The notes under the pieces are model-generated. The model worked only from the letters and a program-made list of their open reading frames with translations, did not search any database and was not told the DNA's origin. Position numbers and translations under genes: made by a program. This document shows, piece by piece, positions 36,293 through 45,110 of a stretch of 64,000 nt of DNA; within the stretch, counting starts at the first letter, position 1, and the number at the start of each line of letters is the position of its first letter. Location: the IMG/VR virus record IMGVR_UViG_3300009182_003747, positions 1 through 64,000 of that record; one strand, 5' to 3'. Origin of the DNA: a virus.

Positions 36293-36892
36293 TTATATGC
36301 CTACTTGTCCAGCGTAGCGGTCGATGCTGTAAGGTGTAGCCTCGCCTGCCTGCGTTGGGATGAAGTAGTCGTAGGTAAAGTTACACGTAAAGCGCTCGAT
36401 CTGGTTTGTATTATCCCAGCCAAGTGATATAGCCGAGATATCAGTTGGGAATAGACCGTGGAACTCATACTGGCGAATCACGTCGCCGCCCTTGCCGAAC
36501 TGAGTGACGATAGTGCCGTCTGACTTATATCCAACCGCAGCAGATGGGCTCGTAACGAGTCTTCTGTTACCGGCTAGAGTATTAAGCGAGTTATGCCATG
36601 TCTCGAGTAGAGCGCGAACTGCAAAGTCCTCGTCGTTGATGACCGTGATCGACCAGTCTTGGAACGTGCGGTCGCCTGCCATCTTGATAGATCTTCCGAA
36701 GTATGGAATTGAGATAGAACCGATAGAAGAACCAGGAAGTTCTGCAGACTCGCAGAGGAAAGTTACCTTGCTTCTTGAGTTCTGATTTAGATTCAATCCG
36801 CCTGGTGTGGCTAGCTGGATCTCGAACAGGGAAGATCTAGCTCCCCCGTACTGTACGCCGCTGGCCTTGAAGTTATTGATATTAAAGGACAT
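36293..36892 (-). CDS. gp19: Tail tube protein gp19
   Basis: 199 residues (T4: 163). Tail-tube fold: ARSSLFEIQLATPGG, FLCESAELPGSSIGSISIPYFGRSIKMAGDRTF in the central sheet region, DWSITVINDEDFAVR and NQIERFTCNFTYDYF at the end. It polymerises into the rigid tube inside the sheath. It directly follows gp18, in T4 order. A late-promoter variant lies at its start, and its transcript ends at a strong terminator, so tube protein can be made in excess. Confidence 0.95.
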   Translation of the reverse strand: MSFNINNFKASGVQYGGARSSLFEIQLATPGGLNLNQNSRSKVTFLCESAELPGSSIGSISIPYFGRSIKMAGDRTFQDWSITVINDEDFAVRALLETWHNSLNTLAGNRRLVTSPSAAVGYKSDGTIVTQFGKGGDVIRQYEFHGLFPTDISAISLGWDNTNQIERFTCNFTYDYFIPTQAGEATPYSIDRYAGQVGI

Positions 36893-36913
36893 CTTTTTTC
36901 TCCCTCTTTCCTT

Positions 36914-36921
36914 TATTTATT
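36914..36921 (-). promoter_or_regulatory. Late promoter variant AATAAATA for gene 19
   Basis: One mismatch from TATAAATA on the minus strand, 22 bases upstream of ATG 36892. It overlaps the gp18 stop codon. Confidence 0.55.
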
Positions 36922-39100
36922 AGAACTGGCCAACGACTTCGGAGAATTGAACACCTGTTCTTACAGCAACGAAGTTGAGCTGTATGAAGTTGATCGAGCG
37001 AGCAGGCTTGATATAGATATCGCCCCAGAACTCATTGCGATCAATTCTCTCAGGTGTGTTGTTCGTATCGTCGCAGACCACGAGGAAGTCAGTGATGCCG
37101 CGACGGCCCTTGATGTCCCTGAGGTATGGATTTACAAGGCTGGTAAACTGAGCCCTAGTGAACTGATCGTTGAACTCGAACAGCGTGAACTTGGCAGATG
37201 TCGAGATCGCCTTCTCGAGAACGATGAAGAGACGGCGAACGTTGATGCGGTCGAACGCAGAAGGCTTAGCCAGATGGGTCTTATCGCCGTACAGGACAGT
37301 TCCCTGACCTGGGAAAGACACCACCGGATTGACACCCTGAGGATAGAGCTGATCGCGAGCAGCCTTATTTGGATTGTAGGCGAGCTTGATTAGGTTCTTG
37401 ATCTGACCGCGGTTGAAACCAGCAGGAGAGTACCATGGGTCTCTCTGGTTGTCAGTACGCACGCACAGACCAGCAGTATCGCCATTGAGAGGCACGTAGC
37501 GATAGATATCGTTGTAGCGATCGTACATGTACTTGTATCCGGAGTCCATGACTGCGTATGAGCTTGATCTGATCGCCTGACTGAAGGCGATGATGTTCGT
37601 CATCTCATATCCAATCTGATTCACTACGTCGGCGTAGCGAGGTGATACGAATACGATGCAGTCTTTTCTCTGCTCAGCGATATTGTCGATGAGATAGTTG
37701 GCGAGATTTACGTTTGTTGACTTACCGGTTAGAACAAGCGAGATGTCTATATTCTCAGCCGATGCATACAGATCGTAAGACCTCGTGATGTCAGTGAGAG
37801 GCATAGTTGTCTCATCGGCGCCGTTTGTTCCCTGCCAGAATTCATGCGTCTGAGGCTTGGTGAGAGAAGTTCCAGTAGCTGTAGCCACGCTTACTGCAGT
37901 ATTAGATGGAGCACTGCTGTCGTCGTTGATCATGTACACGTACTGAGACTGCTCATTGATCACGTTCTTAACATAGATCGTCGCGCCGTCAGGAGACTTG
38001 GAGTCGGTAGCACGCGATAGGTGAGGGTACACCTCTAGGATAGTATTTGGAACACCGGTGATAGTACCGTCGTGGTCTGCTACTACAACGTGAATCTCGT
38101 CGAGCTGAGCACTTGTATTTGCGATCTGAGCAGCCGTGTTGCCGAAGTTCGCCACGTAGTTTGACCTGCCAGGAGCTTTATCTACGTTAGGTGAGTACTC
38201 CCAGTTGCGCTGGAATGTAGTAGTAGAGTAGTCAGCGGCTAGGCGATACGTATCGTAGAAGCTGATCACGAACGTGGTCCAGTTTGTCGTATTTGAATAA
38301 CCAGTTCTGTATGAACCGTTTGAGTACGCGCCGTTCGAGGCCTGCATGTTGTTCGCTATTGCGTTGGGTGCAGTTATAGAAGATATCTGCAGGTACTGAG
38401 TTCCGATAGTCGAGTTACCAACTAGAATTCTATCCCCTACAGTAAGAGCATTGATTGCCGTTTGAGCTTGAGCATAGGTCTTTGTGATATCGCCTGATGC
38501 GCCTGGTCCAACTATCACTGTAGCTACGTTTGAGTTCTGAGCCATGTAGAAGACACTCGACGTGGCATTTGTCTCTGCTGCGTTGGCGCTCGGCACAGTA
38601 ACGTTGCTCTGGAATGCATTGGCACCCTCGCAGACGGATATCTTGAGGGCATTTCCAAGGGCACCTGGATACCTGGCGACGTAGTAGAAGTCAGATGGGA
38701 ATGTATAGGATGCATTGGCTACCTTCGCGATGTAGTCATCGTGGTTCTTTATGGTGCCAAGAGCTAGATTTGTATTGGTCTGAGCCGTGTTATCAGTAAA
38801 GCTCGCCATCGCAGTGTAGGCGACATTTGAGCCGGTAGTCGTGTTCGCTGAGCGAGTCACATAGAGTTGATTGCCGTAACCAAGGAAGCTGGCCGCGGTG
38901 AACCAAGTCTCTGCGTTGAATGTCGTGGGCTTACCGAATCTCGTTGCGAGTGTCGTCTCGTTGTCGATGAACACTCTCTCGTCGATTGGACCCCATAGAA
39001 AAGGCCCTGCGATTACACCCTGTGTTGTGGCTACTGCTGGGACGATAGTCGTTAGGTCAATTTCCGTTATATTGACGCCAGGACTTACTTGGAATGGCAT
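36920..39100 (-). CDS. gp18: Contractile tail sheath protein gp18
   Basis: 726 residues (T4: 659). N-terminal SPGVNITEIDLTTIVPAVATTQGVIAGPFLWG is the conserved T4-type sheath start. The middle region is long and variable with an Asn/Thr-rich insertion. The C-terminal LRDIKGRRGITDFLVVCDDTNN and GDIYIKPARSINFIQLNF are the sheath core. It contracts to drive the tube through the envelope. Confidence 0.97.
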   Translation of the reverse strand: MPFQVSPGVNITEIDLTTIVPAVATTQGVIAGPFLWGPIDERVFIDNETTLATRFGKPTTFNAETWFTAASFLGYGNQLYVTRSANTTTGSNVAYTAMASFTDNTAQTNTNLALGTIKNHDDYIAKVANASYTFPSDFYYVARYPGALGNALKISVCEGANAFQSNVTVPSANAAETNATSSVFYMAQNSNVATVIVGPGASGDITKTYAQAQTAINALTVGDRILVGNSTIGTQYLQISSITAPNAIANNMQASNGAYSNGSYRTGYSNTTNWTTFVISFYDTYRLAADYSTTTFQRNWEYSPNVDKAPGRSNYVANFGNTAAQIANTSAQLDEIHVVVADHDGTITGVPNTILEVYPHLSRATDSKSPDGATIYVKNVINEQSQYVYMINDDSSAPSNTAVSVATATGTSLTKPQTHEFWQGTNGADETTMPLTDITRSYDLYASAENIDISLVLTGKSTNVNLANYLIDNIAEQRKDCIVFVSPRYADVVNQIGYEMTNIIAFSQAIRSSSYAVMDSGYKYMYDRYNDIYRYVPLNGDTAGLCVRTDNQRDPWYSPAGFNRGQIKNLIKLAYNPNKAARDQLYPQGVNPVVSFPGQGTVLYGDKTHLAKPSAFDRINVRRLFIVLEKAISTSAKFTLFEFNDQFTRAQFTSLVNPYLRDIKGRRGITDFLVVCDDTNNTPERIDRNEFWGDIYIKPARSINFIQLNFVAVRTGVQFSEVVGQF

Positions 39101-39143
39101 GGGATGTCTCCTTTCATGCAGAAATAACTGATATGCTTTTGGA

Positions 39144-39151
39144 TATTTATA
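39144..39151 (-). promoter_or_regulatory. T4-type late promoter TATAAATA for gene 18
   Basis: Exact octamer on the minus strand, 44 bases before ATG 39100, between the terminase and sheath genes. Confidence 0.75.
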
Positions 39152-39163
39152 ACTTGCTCGTTC

Positions 39164-40792
39164 TCAACGCATCAGCCAGTTCGCCTGCTCACCCTCTATA
39201 ATCATGTCTTTATCAGGATCAAACCCATCGTCCATGAATCCAAATGGCAGGAGATCTCCCATCATCTCCTCGTCCGTCTTTTCTCTGAGTCTCATGAGTG
39301 TATTTATGTCCGTCAGATCTCTAAAGTAGTTCTGATCTGACATCCATCCGAACAATACCAATGGCATAACTAAGTCATCATGTGCACCTGACTCAGCCTC
39401 GTAGCTCTCTCTTTTCTTAGAGAAAGTGGATAACTCTCGTATGGTCTCGAAGTCGTTTATTATAAGCTGGTTCTGCTCTATAAGCATCTTGAGCATCGAG
39501 CAGCCTACCGCCTTAACTGTCTTGGAAGTCCTGACTCCTCGCTCTTGTCCATGACCACCGAATCCGCTGGATATCTTCTTGCCCCTAGGAGTGTGTTCGG
39601 TATAGAGGATGTTAGGATACTCGAACTCAAACAGGAGGTCTCTCGCGACTTGATCGCCAACGTCATTGAGCTCGACTAGAACACCTGCGTTGTTATAGAG
39701 CTTGCATATGTTGTTCACGACGCTCGCATAGTCCATCGTCGTGATGACATTACTCCTATAGGTGCAGACCTGATTGTAAGGCATGGATGTCACGTCTATG
39801 ATCTGGAAGCACGAGTAGTCAAGTCCCTTACCCTGTGAAACGTCTACTACACAGACGTAGTAGTGTCCCTTCTCTGGCTTTGCGTACTGACTGAGTCCCT
39901 CGTGCTGAGCCAAAGGCATCTGATACGTGAGCTCCTTGAGCTTCCAGCCTGCTATCAGGGTACCGGAAGAACCCATGAACTCGACTTCCATCTCCTGAGC
40001 AAACTTCTCAGTGTCGCCGTTCATACCAGATAGAACTTGCGCCTTCCACTCCTCATTGCGGCCGGGAATGTCGTACCACATGACCTTTATAGGATTGTAG
40101 CTATTTCTACCCTCGACGGCACCTATCCACGTCTTATAGAAGTGGTTCAAGCCGAGAGGCGTAGACACGAGCACCACCTTGGTCGTATTACCTGAAGTGA
40201 TGGTAGGAAAGACCGACGTGAAGAACTCATCCCAGTTCTCGATGTGCGCGGCCTCGTCGATGAAGAGCAGATTGATGGTATAACCACGGATGGCGTCCGC
40301 TGACGTAGCGCCGGCTATAACTCGAGACTGATTCTCGAGCTCGAATGAACCCTTGTTCCACTCGACGACACCCTGCTGCAGCCACTTGGGGAGATGCTGG
40401 TAGGCCAGCTGCACTCGACCGAGGATCTCTCGAGCGGTGTCTCCTTTGTTGGCGAGAAGTGCCACTGTCTTCTCTGAGTGGAATATGATGTACCACAGTA
40501 TGAACGCGCATGTGGTCGTCGACTTGCCGGCCTGTCGAGCGGTCGCTATGATCGTATACCTGTTGTCAGACATCGACTGCAGCATGTTCTTCTGGTAGTC
40601 GTACAGGTTGAAGTTTATCAAACCCTTGTCGACGTTGATGATCTTCATGTACTTCTCGGTGAAGTACACTACGTCCTGAGAGCACTTTAGGTACTCCTGT
40701 ATTAGATCTGGAGTCCAGTCGACCGCGATGCCAGTTCTCTTGATGTTCGCGTTGCCGTTGTATCCCTTGTAGTTGGCAATATTGTCAACCAT
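39164..40792 (-). CDS. gp17: Terminase large subunit gp17
   Basis: 542 residues (T4: 610). ATPase motifs: Walker A-like ATARQAGKST 83-92 and Walker B LLFIDEAAH with catalytic Glu. C-terminal nuclease: VVDVSQGKGLDYSC (first Asp), VELNDVGDQVA and SGAHDDLVMPLVL (last Asp pair). It packages concatemeric DNA through the gp20 portal. It begins inside the end of the gp16 gene (8-base overlap). Confidence 0.97.
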   Translation of the reverse strand: MVDNIANYKGYNGNANIKRTGIAVDWTPDLIQEYLKCSQDVVYFTEKYMKIINVDKGLINFNLYDYQKNMLQSMSDNRYTIIATARQAGKSTTTCAFILWYIIFHSEKTVALLANKGDTAREILGRVQLAYQHLPKWLQQGVVEWNKGSFELENQSRVIAGATSADAIRGYTINLLFIDEAAHIENWDEFFTSVFPTITSGNTTKVVLVSTPLGLNHFYKTWIGAVEGRNSYNPIKVMWYDIPGRNEEWKAQVLSGMNGDTEKFAQEMEVEFMGSSGTLIAGWKLKELTYQMPLAQHEGLSQYAKPEKGHYYVCVVDVSQGKGLDYSCFQIIDVTSMPYNQVCTYRSNVITTMDYASVVNNICKLYNNAGVLVELNDVGDQVARDLLFEFEYPNILYTEHTPRGKKISSGFGGHGQERGVRTSKTVKAVGCSMLKMLIEQNQLIINDFETIRELSTFSKKRESYEAESGAHDDLVMPLVLFGWMSDQNYFRDLTDINTLMRLREKTDEEMMGDLLPFGFMDDGFDPDKDMIIEGEQANWLMR

Positions 40793-41201
40793 TCTTCATG
40801 TCCGCTATCATCTTCTGCAGTTCAGCGGTGCTGCCGACAAACATGTTGTTGTTTATGGTCTTGGCCTGAGAGCCGACTGGTCTGTCGGCATCGTTGAGCT
40901 GGCGTATGCTCTTCTGGATATCCATGAGATCTTTGTTGGCATCGAGTATCGTCTTCATGACGGTGGCCACAACCTCGTAGGCACGGGGATGCTGCGACTG
41001 GTCCGCTATCTGCCCGAGGTTCTGCATTGCCTCCATGCCAGTCTCGATCACCCGATATATGTTTGATCTTGCGTAGTCGAAGTCCTTAGTCGCGCTGTCG
41101 TCGTGCGCTTGCACCAGCATGTCATGAACTATGCCGTCTTTTACAAGAGGATTCATACCTAGAGCTGAGCTTATGGGATCATTGTTTGCTTGGTCACTCA
41201 T
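40785..41201 (-). CDS. gp16: Terminase small subunit gp16
   Basis: 138 residues (T4: 164). A central pair of long helices (NIYRVIETGMEAMQNLGQIA and AYEVVATVMKTILDANKDLM) forms the oligomer-forming core of gp16. The C-terminal NNMFVGSTAELQKMIADMK is a signature of T4-type small terminases. It recognises DNA and stimulates gp17. It overlaps gp15 by 4 bases and gp17 by 8. Confidence 0.93.
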   Translation of the reverse strand: MSDQANNDPISSALGMNPLVKDGIVHDMLVQAHDDSATKDFDYARSNIYRVIETGMEAMQNLGQIADQSQHPRAYEVVATVMKTILDANKDLMDIQKSIRQLNDADRPVGSQAKTINNNMFVGSTAELQKMIADMKNG

Positions 41202-42025
41202 TCTATCTCGTTCACGTTTATTACAAATCCAAAGTCATCGGCTATAGTTATCTGGTCTACTGGTATAGAAAGTGAAGAATTACCGGTAGGCATGCCGTTT
41301 GCAGTGAGACCCGGCTGTATGTGCACGTTATAGTGACTGAGTAGCTGAGTGTTGGCTGACTTGATCTCATCTGTAGTGGCAACGTAGAAGTTCGTGTTCG
41401 CGTACTTTATGATCTTGCTCGACTTGACTGGACCGTAGATGTATCCCTTGAGAGTGAAGGTGAGAGTCCAAGTCAGACTCCTCCTCGTCTTAAAGCTCTC
41501 TTCGTACTGGTCGTTGAGACGAACTGTATTCAAGATAATCGGTATGTCCATGACTACGTTCATCTCTGGTATCAGCTTAACTGTGCTCGTCCAGTCTGGA
41601 GTAAAGAACGGCAGTATCTGCTCGATGATCTTTGTGCCATCCTCGGCGTTCTTTACCATTATATTTAGCTCAAAGTCTATATTGTATGGTACGGGATTGT
41701 ACTGATAGCTGATGGCATTTGGACTGGCAGAGTTGGCAGTCACAATCTTATTGACAGTAGGGAGCTTCCTGCTTCCATCGTATGATATCGACTTCATCTC
41801 GAATGACATGATCGGCAGCTGTACTGCGAACTGCCTGTCTATATTAGGGTCTGCTATAACGCGAGCTAGCATCTTGTCTTTTGGACCGTAGGCAAGCGGT
41901 ACCTTAAGCACGGAGGTCACACTTCCGGCTTTACTCTTTCTGATGATGTGAACATCATTGAACAGGGTGCCGAATAAGATGACGTACTTGCGTATTGTGT
42001 CGAAATAAAATGTCTGGCCGAACAT
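41198..42025 (-). CDS. gp15: Tail sheath stabiliser/tail completion protein gp15
   Basis: 275 residues (T4: 272), in the T4 position between 14 and 16. Recognisable blocks are FYFDTIRKYVILFGTLFNDVHI at the N-terminus, VPLAYGPKDKMLARV and VQLPIMSFEM with the RKLPTVNK segment. The C-terminus ends with a short strand (GFVINVNEIE). It caps the sheath and makes the neck joint with gp13/gp14. Confidence 0.95.
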   Translation of the reverse strand: MFGQTFYFDTIRKYVILFGTLFNDVHIIRKSKAGSVTSVLKVPLAYGPKDKMLARVIADPNIDRQFAVQLPIMSFEMKSISYDGSRKLPTVNKIVTANSASPNAISYQYNPVPYNIDFELNIMVKNAEDGTKIIEQILPFFTPDWTSTVKLIPEMNVVMDIPIILNTVRLNDQYEESFKTRRSLTWTLTFTLKGYIYGPVKSSKIIKYANTNFYVATTDEIKSANTQLLSHYNVHIQPGLTANGMPTGNSSLSIPVDQITIADDFGFVINVNEIE

Positions 42026-42759
42026 CAGAATACTCCCATCTCAGAGAAGGGATCTTTCTCAGTGAAGTCGACAAACCCATTCGACTCGGTCTGAACATCG
42101 CCTATGACGTCTATATTCGCCTGACTAGATGCTCCCTCAAATGTCTCTACGACAAGATAGTCACTGTCTTCTGTCATCAGGTAGTTTCCGTCTTCATCTA
42201 GTATCGTCCAGTCGAGAACATTCTCGCTGAACTTTGTCTGCATGATGTCTATCTCAGGGATGCCGGTGTTGAATACCTCACTCGAGTACTCGAATAACTC
42301 GCATGTCATCTCGTAGGTCTGCAGGGCTCCGAGCTGATAGAACATCTCGAACTTGTTCGTGAACTTGATCTGGAAGCACTTCCTGTTGAGCGGGAAGTAT
42401 ATGAGATCGCCCTCGTTCGGTCTGATCTGACCTGTTATAGTCTGGATCTCCTCGTTGAACGTCCTCTGCGCGACCGAGAACACCACCTGATCTCTGATCT
42501 CAAGACCGAACTTGCTCATGAAGTTGCCGTCGCCTGAGAACCCGTCGATGGACTTTATATACATGCAGACGAGTATGGCTTTCTCATATCGCGATGAGTC
42601 GTCTTCCGTATATAGATCGTCTTTATTAGCGATCACGCGAGGAATGTAGTACATGTCCTGCCCATAGATCGAGATGGCCTCCACTACGAGGTCCTCGAGC
42701 AGACGCTGCTCCTGTGAGCTCTGGAAATTATTGAAGAAGAAGCTCGACATGCCTGCCAT
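42025..42759 (-). CDS. gp14: Neck protein gp14
   Basis: 244 residues (T4: 256). N-terminal SSFFFNNFQSSQEQRLLEDLVVEAISIYG is the family start; MYYIPRVIANKDDLYTEDDSS and GDLIYFPLNRKCFQIKF are further conserved blocks. It forms the head-tail neck with gp13. It ends on the first base of gp15 and starts 2 bases after gp13, so the neck genes are coupled. Confidence 0.95.
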   Translation of the reverse strand: MAGMSSFFFNNFQSSQEQRLLEDLVVEAISIYGQDMYYIPRVIANKDDLYTEDDSSRYEKAILVCMYIKSIDGFSGDGNFMSKFGLEIRDQVVFSVAQRTFNEEIQTITGQIRPNEGDLIYFPLNRKCFQIKFTNKFEMFYQLGALQTYEMTCELFEYSSEVFNTGIPEIDIMQTKFSENVLDWTILDEDGNYLMTEDSDYLVVETFEGASSQANIDVIGDVQTESNGFVDFTEKDPFSEMGVF

Positions 42760-42760
42760 G

Positions 42761-43501
42761 TTAATATATCATGTCGCTGACTGGAATGCTGTAGCTCTCG
42801 ATCATCTCTTTCTCAAGCGCGGCTCTCTCTTGAACCGCCTCGTTGTAGATCTGCTGGCCGTTGAACGTCATGCCACCCGGTAGCTGCATTCCCTGGTACT
42901 TCTTGATGTTCTCTCCCCACTGCTGCTTTATCAGGCACGTGGCGTACCTAGCGAGCCAGCGATCGCCCCAGGTCTTGGTGTATACGTCTGGATCGATCAC
43001 CTGATAGGCCTCGACGATGAGGTAGTTACCTACACTCAGCTTTCCCCAGTCCATGTCGATGTATAGCTTATTGACGTGTCGATTATAGCGGATAGGCTGC
43101 TTGCCGACGAGAATCTGCTCTAGAAACTGAATGTGCGTCAATGCCATGACGTACGGTACCATCGACACGGATGTCAGAGTGTACAAGTCGTTGAGGGCGA
43201 TCTGATAGCGGATGTTGAACAGGTTGTTGGTGTTGAGAGAAGCGCCGACGTCAAAGATGTTTATCACGCCGATGATGTTGTCCGGCATCGTGATGTACTT
43301 GTTGTCTATGTCGGTCTGAGTTACAGGCCACTTGTAGTAAGTCTTATCGGTACCGTCGAAGTGATAGTCTGCAAAGTACAGGAGTGCCTCAGAGATGCGG
43401 TCGTCTACCTGATCGTCGTCGACGTTGATCTCGATGACGGGCTTACCCAGCTTGCGCAGGCAGTACTGCTTGAATGATTCTCTACTGGTAGGTATAGCCA
43501 T
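42761..43501 (-). CDS. gp13: Neck protein gp13
   Basis: 246 residues (T4: 309, shorter as in marine homologues). The N-terminus TSRESFKQYCLRKLGKPVIEINVDDDQVDDRI followed by ALLYFADYHFDG is a strong family match. The C-terminal segment carries LPGGMTFNGQQIYNEA. It is driven by an exact late promoter immediately upstream. Genes for whiskers (wac) and baseplate, which precede gene 13 in T4, are replaced here by the fibre array. Confidence 0.95.
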   Translation of the reverse strand: MAIPTSRESFKQYCLRKLGKPVIEINVDDDQVDDRISEALLYFADYHFDGTDKTYYKWPVTQTDIDNKYITMPDNIIGVINIFDVGASLNTNNLFNIRYQIALNDLYTLTSVSMVPYVMALTHIQFLEQILVGKQPIRYNRHVNKLYIDMDWGKLSVGNYLIVEAYQVIDPDVYTKTWGDRWLARYATCLIKQQWGENIKKYQGMQLPGGMTFNGQQIYNEAVQERAALEKEMIESYSIPVSDMIY

Positions 43502-43521
43502 AAGTAACTCCTGTTTATCAG

Positions 43522-43529
43522 TATTTATA
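43522..43529 (-). promoter_or_regulatory. T4-type late promoter TATAAATA for gene 13
   Basis: Exact octamer on the minus strand, 21 bases before ATG 43501, in the 30-base gap after the glycine-rich fibre gene. It starts the 13-14-15-16-17 transcript. Confidence 0.75.
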
Positions 43530-43531
43530 AG

Positions 43532-45106
43532 TTACTTGATAACATACACGCGAACTTCGCCGCGAGATCCTGGTTGATTAGTAATGCCGCAGCCGCCGCC
43601 GCCTGGAGTACTAGAACCCGTAGTGCCATTGGCACCGTATCCGCCAAATATAGAAATACCAACGCCTGCGGTTGTTGTGCCCATGCCGCCGCCGCCGCCA
43701 AAGACAGAATTTCCAGCAGCTCCTGTCATAGCCGCACCTCCGGCTCCACCAAATATAGATGTTCCACCATTGCCGGCAACACCTCCGCTGGTACCGCCGC
43801 CGCCACCACCACCGAACGTGCTAATACCTCCAGCAGTACCAGAAGCACCGCCAAGTGGTCCTCCAGCTGTTCCGCGGCCGCCGTTGTTAAATGTACCGCC
43901 CCCTCCGCCGCCAAGTCCAGTACTGCCTGCTCCGCCGCCTCCGTACGCTAATAAAGTTCCAAAGCTAGAATTACTCCCGTTTGCTCCAGCCGTGCCGCCT
44001 GATCCAACTGTCACACTAGCAGAAGTTGCTATAGAGCTGTTAGACAATAGAAACATTCCCTGTTCATATCCACCGCCACCACCACCTGAGTTATTAGTCG
44101 AGTTATTTCCACCACCGCCGCCACCCCACATCATTACAAACACTGTTTCATTTCCAGATAAAAACGGCCGTATAAAGTTATTCGTGTCATTTAACGGATT
44201 AATCCAAGTTTGCGTAGTGGTTGAATCCGTAAAGATCTGAGTATTGACTATGGCACCTAGAGGAACAGATGCTCCTGGAAAGCCAATTCCATTCCAAGTA
44301 ACACCGCTTAGAGTGAGAGATGGAACAGATATGCCATAGGGAGTTATGATGCTGGTATTACCGGTGTTAAACGTGTTAGAATTTACGTTGACTGTTCCGT
44401 ATGTGCCAGTGCCAACTCTAATGGTCGTTGTATCACTGAATGCAAAGTTAGAAAAATCAGAAGTAAAAGTACTAGACCCAGGAGGCGCGTACGAGAATGT
44501 AAACCCACTTCCGCTAAACTCACAATTCATTATAATTCTTATTCCATAGTACTGACCCGCAACAAGATTAGCTGTAGCTATATTTGGTCCAGCACTTGAG
44601 TTGATGTTTAAGTTCGAGTACAAAGCATTGGCACTTTGAAGATACTGGTTAGTGCTGTTAGCAATGCCTAGACCGGCATTTGCTCCTAAAAATATACCTA
44701 TTAAGTTATAAGCATAACTTGCGTCTGTAGACAGATTAAAAGACCACTGACCTGTTGTTCTCGGCAGCAAGTATCCAGTCCACATATAAGAAGTTGAAAT
44801 CTGTACTCCATCAAGAGTATCAGAGCTATTATTCAAGCTTCTGAAGTCAAAATAAGTGGTATAACCTATGTTATTAGCATAGTAGTTGCTGTCGAAGATA
44901 TGATTTATATTTCCATCCCCATACCAGCCGATACCTTGCTGTGCGTACTCTGTGAATAAAAGACCATTACTGAGAGGGCCAGAAGCGACCACAGACGGGC
45001 CAATAGACGTATTATTAGTATTAGCTATAGTCAAGCCATTAAAAGATAAGCTTGAAGAAGTTATGACAGAGTTAGATATATTTGCATTGGCTACTATTAA
45101 TTGCAT
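43532..45106 (-). CDS. Tail-fibre adhesin: PA14-like domain plus glycine-rich tip
   Basis: 524 residues. N-terminal beta segment (1-45); a PA14-like carbohydrate-binding domain around 50-220 (MWTGYLLPRTTGQWSFNLS, NLIGIFLG and FTFSYAPPGS match the PA14 strand order); a linker to about 325; then about 185 residues with more than half Gly arranged as GGGG-x-x-GG runs, ending GSRGEVRVYVIK. Glycine-rich tips of this kind form packed polyglycine-II helices with variable loops in adhesins such as gp38 of phage S16. Probable host-receptor binding. No own late promoter is seen. Confidence 0.75.
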   Translation of the reverse strand: MQLIVANANISNSVITSSSLSFNGLTIANTNNTSIGPSVVASGPLSNGLLFTEYAQQGIGWYGDGNINHIFDSNYYANNIGYTTYFDFRSLNNSSDTLDGVQISTSYMWTGYLLPRTTGQWSFNLSTDASYAYNLIGIFLGANAGLGIANSTNQYLQSANALYSNLNINSSAGPNIATANLVAGQYYGIRIIMNCEFSGSGFTFSYAPPGSSTFTSDFSNFAFSDTTTIRVGTGTYGTVNVNSNTFNTGNTSIITPYGISVPSLTLSGVTWNGIGFPGASVPLGAIVNTQIFTDSTTTQTWINPLNDTNNFIRPFLSGNETVFVMMWGGGGGGNNSTNNSGGGGGGYEQGMFLLSNSSIATSASVTVGSGGTAGANGSNSSFGTLLAYGGGGAGSTGLGGGGGGTFNNGGRGTAGGPLGGASGTAGGISTFGGGGGGGTSGGVAGNGGTSIFGGAGGAAMTGAAGNSVFGGGGGMGTTTAGVGISIFGGYGANGTTGSSTPGGGGCGITNQPGSRGEVRVYVIK

Positions 45107-45110
45107 CTTA

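Noticed and set aside
43584-44240. Long proline-rich open frame on the plus strand
   Set aside because: It is the antisense shadow of the glycine-rich adhesin (Gly codons GGN read as CCN). It has no ribosome site and no promoter. The same applies to 55522-56580 (+) in the long fibre gene.
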